Positions 23,144-24,200 of a stretch of DNA of 24,200 nt are shown in pieces. How positions within the stretch are numbered: the stretch's first letter is position 1; every line of letters starts with the position of its first letter. The notes beneath the pieces were generated by a model, which saw only the letters and a program-made list of their open reading frames with translations, was not told where the DNA came from and did no database searches. The position numbers and the translations under genes were made by a program. The stretch comes from Bacillota bacterium (GTDB taxonomy: Bacteria > Bacillota > Clostridia > Lachnospirales > Lachnospiraceae). The stretch covers positions 1 through 24,200 of the forward strand of contig JAEZLY010000012.1 in assembly GCA_023414985.1 (NCBI GenBank), in the 5' to 3' direction.

Positions 23144-24200
23144 AGACATTTGAAGAATTGTATTACGAAGTACTGGTCAGATCTTTGAAGGAAAAGGACA
23201 TGAGTTTTCTTGAAAAAATGGAACTTTATGATACACATCAGCTTGACTGCCTGCTGCATCCCGAAAAGCATCCTGTTGTATGGCATACCGGCGAATGTCA
23301 TTGTGAGGATCCTTCCTGTGTGAAGGTCTGTCCCTTCCATGCAATTCATCCCGGCGAGACAGGTGATCTGGCGATTGATGAAGCGCAATGTACCGGTTGT
23401 TCCCTCTGTATTCAGGAATGCCGTGCCAACAATCTGACTGAAAGTAAGGATATCATCCCTGCTCTGCAGGCAATCCGTTCCCATAAGGGTTTAGTCTATG
23501 CTCTTGTTGCACCTGCTTTCTTAGGGCAGTTCAGCAGTGAGGTTACCCCCGGAAAACTGCGTAATGCTCTGAAAGCTGCAGGCTTTGATGGAATGATCGA
23601 GGTTGCTCTCTTTGCCGATATCCTGACACTGAAGGAAGCATTGGAATTTGATTCAAAGATATTAACAGAATCGGATTATCAGCTGACCAGCTGCTGCTGT
23701 CCTATGTGGATCGGAATGATTCGAAAGATCTACAAGGAGCTGATGCCGCATGTTCCCCCGGCAGTTTCACCGATGATTGCCAGCGGACGTGCCATTAAAG
23801 TGATGCACCCCGATGCCCTTACTGTGTTTATCGGCCCCTGCCTCGCAAAGAAGGCCGAAGCCAGGGAAAAGGATATCGCAGATGCAGTTGACTTTGTACT
23901 GACCTTCCGGGAGATTCAAGATATCTTCAATGTCATGGAAATTAATCCGGCTGAGATGGAAGAAAGCGAAAAGGACCATTCTTCCCGCGCCGGCAGAATA
24001 TATGCTCACACCGGTGGGGTAAGCGAAGCTGTCCGCACTACGGTCGAGCGCCTTAATCCAAACCGAAAAATTACAGTCCACACCCAACAGGCAGATGGAG
24101 TCCCTGCTTGTAAAGCGATGATCAATGACCTCCTCTCCGGCAATACTACTGCGAACTTCTTTGAGGGGATGGGCTGTGTCGGTGGCTGTGTCGGTGGTCC
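23140..24200 (+). CDS. Ferredoxin-domain [FeFe]-hydrogenase-like protein, 3' end outside the window
   Basis: An open frame of 353 codons running off the right edge. An N-terminal two-cluster ferredoxin domain has a first motif CxC-x4-C-x3-CP (C53, C55, C60, C64; unusual CxC) and a normal CxxCxxCxxxC (C84-C94). The hydrogenase large-subunit domain then shows three H-cluster motifs: TSCCCPMW (183-190), GPCLAKKAEA (232-241) and EGMGCVGGCVGG (342-353). All four cluster-ligating Cys can be placed. The second motif has Gly where catalytic enzymes have Met (MPC), and the third has GC for AC. Such changes are known in putative sensory (group C/D) hydrogenases, so a sensor or atypical role is more likely than bulk hydrogen production. 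The ATG at 23140 follows GGTGG; an in-frame GTG at 23131 is an alternative start. Confidence 0.88.
   Translation, partial: MKTFEELYYEVLVRSLKEKDMSFLEKMELYDTHQLDCLLHPEKHPVVWHTGECHCEDPSCVKVCPFHAIHPGETGDLAIDEAQCTGCSLCIQECRANNLTESKDIIPALQAIRSHKGLVYALVAPAFLGQFSSEVTPGKLRNALKAAGFDGMIEVALFADILTLKEALEFDSKILTESDYQLTSCCCPMWIGMIRKIYKELMPHVPPAVSPMIASGRAIKVMHPDALTVFIGPCLAKKAEAREKDIADAVDFVLTFREIQDIFNVMEINPAEMEESEKDHSSRAGRIYAHTGGVSEAVRTTVERLNPNRKITVHTQQADGVPACKAMINDLLSGNTTANFFEGMGCVGGCVGG

Noticed and set aside
23044..23484. A 146-codon minus-strand frame at the start of the hydrogenase-like gene
   Set aside because: The plus strand encodes clear ferredoxin cysteine motifs in the same DNA.

Overview
The window looks like a chromosomal segment from an anaerobic, spore-former-type Firmicute, most likely Lachnospiraceae or a close Clostridia relative. 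The evidence is a McsA-McsB-ClpC-RadA block, strong AGGAGG/GGGGG ribosome binding sites, SH3-rich cell-wall hydrolases with Pro/Thr linkers, a small gene of the type often labelled 'endosialidase' in that family, and a ferredoxin-type [FeFe]-hydrogenase protein. No rRNA, tRNA, CRISPR array, phage or complete transposon was seen.

Layout. Positions 1-20501 are read almost entirely from the minus strand. From right to left: a VanZ-like membrane protein plus a small membrane protein (19684-20501); an M29-type aminopeptidase with a long N-terminal extension, followed by an ABC ATPase and its permease (15067-19545); purine genes purM-purN-purD (11776-14792); a 554-bp intergenic region holding a 302-bp inverted-repeat element and a terminator-like leader hairpin (11222-11775); a secreted GH73-type cell-wall hydrolase and a membrane-anchored cohesin-like/cadherin-like protein (7100-11221); and the protein-quality-control block gntR-mcsA-mcsB-clpC, followed by a small unknown gene, radA and a coiled-coil protein (144-6984). 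Positions 20766-24200 are read from the plus strand: a membrane-anchored alpha/beta hydrolase, a LytTR regulator with an overlapping DUF3021 membrane partner, and the 5' part of a ferredoxin/[FeFe]-hydrogenase-like protein cut by the window edge.

How the genes fit together. McsA, McsB and ClpC form the arginine-phosphorylation protein-degradation system. The usual first gene, ctsR, is absent; a YtrA-type GntR regulator sits there, with palindromes over its promoter. The hydrolase and the cohesin-like protein are both exported and share a C-terminal-type cadherin-like beta-sandwich, suggesting joint work at the cell wall. The LytTR/DUF3021 pair has the architecture of a LytTR regulatory system, in which the membrane protein restrains the regulator.

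The most notable items are the 302-bp folded repeat element downstream of purD, the GntR-for-CtsR replacement with its operators, the divergent hydrogenase motifs, the M29 aminopeptidase with an unfamiliar N-terminal domain in an ABC-transporter operon, and three genes with terminator-like hairpins placed just upstream of their start codons.
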